Source: Limisphaera sp. (GTDB lineage Bacteria > Verrucomicrobiota > Verrucomicrobiia > Limisphaerales > Limisphaeraceae). From it: a DNA stretch of 33,440 bases. The first letter of the stretch is position 1; every line of letters begins with the position of its first letter. The DNA is taken from NCBI GenBank assembly GCA_026417315.1, contig JAOADM010000013.1:1-33440 (forward strand). The letters are read 5' to 3'. This document shows positions 30,798 through 33,440 of the stretch, in pieces. The notes under the pieces were generated by a model. It was not told where the DNA came from and searched no databases. It worked only from the letters and a program-made list of their open reading frames with translations. The position numbers and the translations under genes were made by a program.

Positions 30798-32525
30798 ATG
30801 CGAGTGACGGCCGATCGACGATATGCGGGTGTGTTGGTGCCGGTGTTTGCCGTGCGGACGGCGGACGACCTCGGCATCGGCGACACGGCGGGCGTGCGCG
30901 CACTGTTGCGGTGGTGTCGCGCGCACGATCTGCAAATCCTGCAAACGCTGCCGATTCTGGAGCTGAGCGACGACTTCAGCCCCTACAACGCCATCAGTGC
31001 CCAGGCCATCGAGTTCAGTACGTTGACGTTGCGGCCCGATACGTTGCCCGACCTATTGCCGGAGCAGTTCGATGCGGTGGTGCGGTCGGCAGAAGTCGCA
31101 GAGCTGCGTCGCGGGCCGGTGCGCTACGAGCCGGTCCGCCGTCTGAAGCGCAGGTTGTTGGAGGCGGCGTTTGCGACCTTTGTTCAACGGCACTGGAAAC
31201 GGGACACCGAGCGCGCGCGCGCCTTCCAAGCGTTCCTGACCGCCGAGGCCGCCTGGTTGCCGGACTACACCCTGTTTCGGGTGTTGATGGACGAAAACGA
31301 CGGCTCGCCGGCCTGGGAATACTGGCCACGAGAACATCAGACCCCTGAAGCGGCGCGGGGCTGGTGGGAAACCCTGCCCGAAGCGAGGCGCGCGGCCCTG
31401 GACCAACGCCGGCTTTTTTACAGTTACGTGCAATGGATCGCCCACCAACAGTGGGCCGAGGTTCGACAGGAAGCCGAGCGCCTGGGCGTGGCGCTGATGG
31501 GGGACATGCCCTATGGCATTGCCCGGGCCAGTGTGGATGTGTGGGCGCACCGATCCTTGTTCGACCTGGAGTGGTGCGGGGGTGCACCCCCCGAATGGAC
31601 CTTCCGGGGAGATCCGTTCATCGAGAAATGGGGTCAGAACTGGGGCATTCCCAACTATGCCTGGGAGGCGCACCGCCGCGAGGGCTTTGCGTGGTGGCGC
31701 CGGCGGGTGGGCAGTCTGGCCCGGGTGTTCCACCTCTACCGCATCGATCACGTTCTCGGGTTTTTCCGCATCTACTCCTTCCCGTGGACGCCGGATCGGA
31801 ACGACGAGTTTCTCGGGTTGAGTCCCGAGGAGGCCGCCCTGCGCACCGGCGGGCGCCTGCCCGGGTTTCGGCCGTACCCGGACGACACGCCGGAACATCG
31901 CGCGGCCAATCAGAAGCAGGGCGAGGAAATCCTGCGCATGTTGCAAGCGGCTAGCGGCCCGACCGGCATCGTGGCGGAGGACCTGGGCTGGGTGCCGGAT
32001 TACGTTCCGGTGACCCTCGCCCGACTGGGCATTCCGGGTTTTCGCATTCCGATGTTCTGTCGGGAGCCCGATGGTCGTTACACGGATCCGCGGCGATACC
32101 CGCGCCTGTCCCTGGTGCAACCGGCGACGCATGACCATCCTCCCCTGGCCGCGCGTTGGATCGAGTTGTGGATGGCCGCCGACGCCGGAGACGCCGGCGC
32201 GCGGCGGGAGCTGGATTTCCTCATGGAATTTGCCGGGCTGCCGGGACAACCGCCACCCCGTGCTTTCACTCCCAAAGTGCACGAAGGGCTGTTGCGGGCG
32301 GTGTTTCACGCCAGCTCGTACCTCGCCATCGTGCTGCTGACCGATGTGCTGGGGTTGACGGACCGGTACAACTGGCCGGGCACGCAGTTCGAGGAGAACT
32401 GGACGGCACGCCTCCCGTGGACGGTCGAGCAGTTGGCCACCGAGCCGGCCCCTGCCGCGCAGGGGAAACTGTTACAGCGATTGGTACACGAGAGCGGGCG
32501 CGCGCCGGCGACCGACCATGCGTAA
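30798..32525 (+). CDS. malQ: 4-alpha-glucanotransferase (GH77)
   Basis: A 575-residue amylomaltase that moves glucan segments between maltodextrins or glycogen fragments, acting in the cytoplasm. Family features in order: YAGVLVPVFAVRTADDLGIGD, LQTLPILELSDDFSPYNAISA, RLGVALMGDMPYGIARASVDVW, the nucleophile Asp317 in YRIDHVLGFFRIYSFP, acid/base Glu394 in GIVAEDLGWVPDYV, and Asp446 in QPATHDHPPLAARW, where the usual THDNDT is THDHPP. It is somewhat longer than the Thermus enzyme (about 500 residues). Downstream of the PfkB gene by 36 bases and possibly in the same transcript; no other glycogen genes are present here. Confidence 0.92.
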   Translation: MRVTADRRYAGVLVPVFAVRTADDLGIGDTAGVRALLRWCRAHDLQILQTLPILELSDDFSPYNAISAQAIEFSTLTLRPDTLPDLLPEQFDAVVRSAEVAELRRGPVRYEPVRRLKRRLLEAAFATFVQRHWKRDTERARAFQAFLTAEAAWLPDYTLFRVLMDENDGSPAWEYWPREHQTPEAARGWWETLPEARRAALDQRRLFYSYVQWIAHQQWAEVRQEAERLGVALMGDMPYGIARASVDVWAHRSLFDLEWCGGAPPEWTFRGDPFIEKWGQNWGIPNYAWEAHRREGFAWWRRRVGSLARVFHLYRIDHVLGFFRIYSFPWTPDRNDEFLGLSPEEAALRTGGRLPGFRPYPDDTPEHRAANQKQGEEILRMLQAASGPTGIVAEDLGWVPDYVPVTLARLGIPGFRIPMFCREPDGRYTDPRRYPRLSLVQPATHDHPPLAARWIELWMAADAGDAGARRELDFLMEFAGLPGQPPPRAFTPKVHEGLLRAVFHASSYLAIVLLTDVLGLTDRYNWPGTQFEENWTARLPWTVEQLATEPAPAAQGKLLQRLVHESGRAPATDHA

Positions 32526-32797
32526 CGAAGAGGCGCAAGGTCAGTTGTACCGGTTCCGGGGAAGCACGGGGCCATGGAGACCGCCACGGACTGCCGAAAG
32601 CACGGATCGAACCTGCCGCCGGGGCGGGGAACCGGCGGGCTTTGTCTCCCGGCATCTCCGGAAGGCTGCAGCACGCCAGGGAGGCAGTGAAAACGCGCCC
32701 GGCAGACAAGCGGTTTCCCGCCTGGTCCACCGGGGAAGCGCCCGGGGCTGGCGATTGCCGGGACGGCCACGGGAGCTGTGAGGAGGGCGGAGGGTTC
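32526..32797. other. Short intergenic region before the MFS gene
   Basis: About 270 bases. No terminator for malQ and no clear promoter were seen. AGGAGG at 32781-32786, 11 bases before the next ATG, is a strong Shine-Dalgarno. Confidence 0.45.
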
Positions 32798-33404
32798 ATG
32801 AGCAATCCCACAGGGATGCAAGGGGATCGTGCAGCAGACACAGGCGAGCGTTTTCCCCCCGGTCTGCACAACGCGTACCTCTTCGCCTGGTTCAACACGT
32901 TGTCCTACCAGATCGTGTTGGGCAGCCCGATGATCCTGTATGCCAAGACCCTGGGGGCCAGCGCCACCGTGCTGGGGATCATCGCCGGGATGATGCCACT
33001 GCTGGTGATCCTGCAGATTCCGGCCGCGGGTCATATCGCGGCGATTGGCTACCGCCGATTCGTGCTGGGGGGTTGGAGCATTCGCGTGGCCTTCATCTTC
33101 GGGATGGCGCTGGTTCCGTTGCTGGGGGGTTGGCTGGGGCCGCACAATCAACTGGCGCTGCTGTTGTTCCTGTTGTTCGGTTTCAATCTGTCGCGGGGGA
33201 TTTCCAGTTGCGCGTGGTTGCCATGGATTACGGCGCTCGTGCCGGGTGGACTGCGGGGCCGGTATCTGGCCCGTGACGCGGCAGTGCAGAACGTGGCCAG
33301 TTTCGTGACGTTCGTGATCGCAGCCGGCGTGTTGTCGGGCCAGCCGCGTCCCTGGCAGTTCGCGGCCCTGTTTGGGTTCAGTGCCCTGATGGGCGCCGTG
33401 AGCC
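32798..33404 (+). CDS. MFS transporter, N-terminal fragment
   Basis: The first 202 residues of a major facilitator permease cut by the contig end. After a 22-residue hydrophilic start (MSNPTGMQGDRAADTGERF) hydrophobic helices follow: LHNAYLFAWFNTLSYQIVLG, TVLGIIAGMMPLLVILQIPA, GHIAAIGYRRFVLGGWSIRV (a loop with the basic residues expected between helices 2 and 3), FIFGMALVPLLGGWL, LALLLFLLFGFNLSRGI, and VASFVTFVIAAGVLSG. The Shine-Dalgarno AGGAGG supports the start. The frame runs on into adapter sequence from 33405, which must be removed. Substrate unknown; the start of the family that includes sugar and drug permeases is all that can be said. Confidence 0.8.
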
Positions 33405-33440
33405 CTGTCTCTTATACACATCTGACGCTGCCGACGAGCG
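33405..33440. other. Nextera/Tn5 sequencing adapter (artefact)
   Basis: From 33405 the sequence is the Tn5 mosaic end CTGTCTCTTATACACATCT and then GACGCTGCCGACGA, i.e. the reverse complement of the Nextera read-1 transposon adapter (33405-33437), plus three bases that would be index sequence. It is not part of the genome. A minus-strand frame starting here reads MCIRDR, an adapter-derived peptide. Confidence 0.97.

Noticed and set aside
1-33404. CRISPR arrays, insertion sequences, integrases, prophage genes
   Set aside because: No regular spacer-repeat pattern, transposase, integrase or phage structural motif was seen anywhere in the window.
32306-33421. A 371-codon minus-strand frame starting MCIRDR
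   Set aside because: Its start and first residues come from the sequencing adapter, and the rest is opposite malQ and the MFS gene.

Overview
The window is a GC-rich bacterial fragment (by eye in the mid-60s percent G+C). It most resembles a Verrucomicrobiota genome, probably the Limisphaerales/Pedosphaerales side. This placement is inferred from gene content: a PEP-CTERM/LamG protein, a DUF1080 (3-keto-disaccharide hydrolase) protein, an SGNH hydrolase with an ASTNLFHW/FFRLQW C-terminal domain, a prepilin with the [20 protein letters not shown]-type N-terminus paired with a small lipoprotein, and a VTC/DUF4956 cassette. Both ends are gene fragments. The last 36 bases are Nextera (Tn5) library adapter rather than genome, so this is a contig end from a transposase-based library.

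Layout. (1) 1-6027, carbohydrate and envelope genes: a truncated SGNH esterase, a DUF1080 protein on the minus strand, about 1.2 kb of non-coding DNA with small palindromic repeats, a PEP-CTERM LamG protein with a clear intrinsic terminator, and a secreted GH51 arabinofuranosidase. (2) 6028-11423, housekeeping: a 1.1 kb gap, mutL (endonuclease type), a convergent ispA-like polyprenyl synthase, and a Tat-exported aldo/keto reductase. (3) 11830-16800, the most unusual part: four tightly packed genes encoding a WXG100-like protein, a coiled-coil protein, a second tiny WXG100-like protein and a 1,312-residue FtsK/SpoIIIE ATPase with two membrane segments and three ATPase-like modules. This looks like a type VII secretion-like module in a diderm bacterium. 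rluE follows. (4) 18181-20632: tRNA-Gln, a zinc-ribbon protein, rnc (RNase III) and a BtpA-family protein in one tight operon. (5) 20705-23399, minus strand: a three-gene operon for a VTC-domain polyphosphate polymerase-like enzyme, a DUF4956 membrane protein and a HlyD-type adaptor. (6) 24325-25558: a prepilin-like pseudopilin overlapping a lipoprotein gene. (7) 26188-26526: tRNA-His, tRNA-Arg and tRNA-Cys with recognisable sigma70-type promoters. (8) 26905-33404: trpD, a deoxyhypusine-synthase-like protein, a PfkB-family kinase, malQ and a truncated MFS transporter.

There are several long intergenic stretches (300-1,170 bases) in which no convincing gene was found. Long open frames opposite real genes are a by-product of the high G+C and are not annotated. 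The best candidates for new biology are the WXG100/FtsK cluster, the VTC-DUF4956-HlyD operon and the DHS-like/PfkB pair. All functions are inferred from motifs read by eye; no database search was possible.
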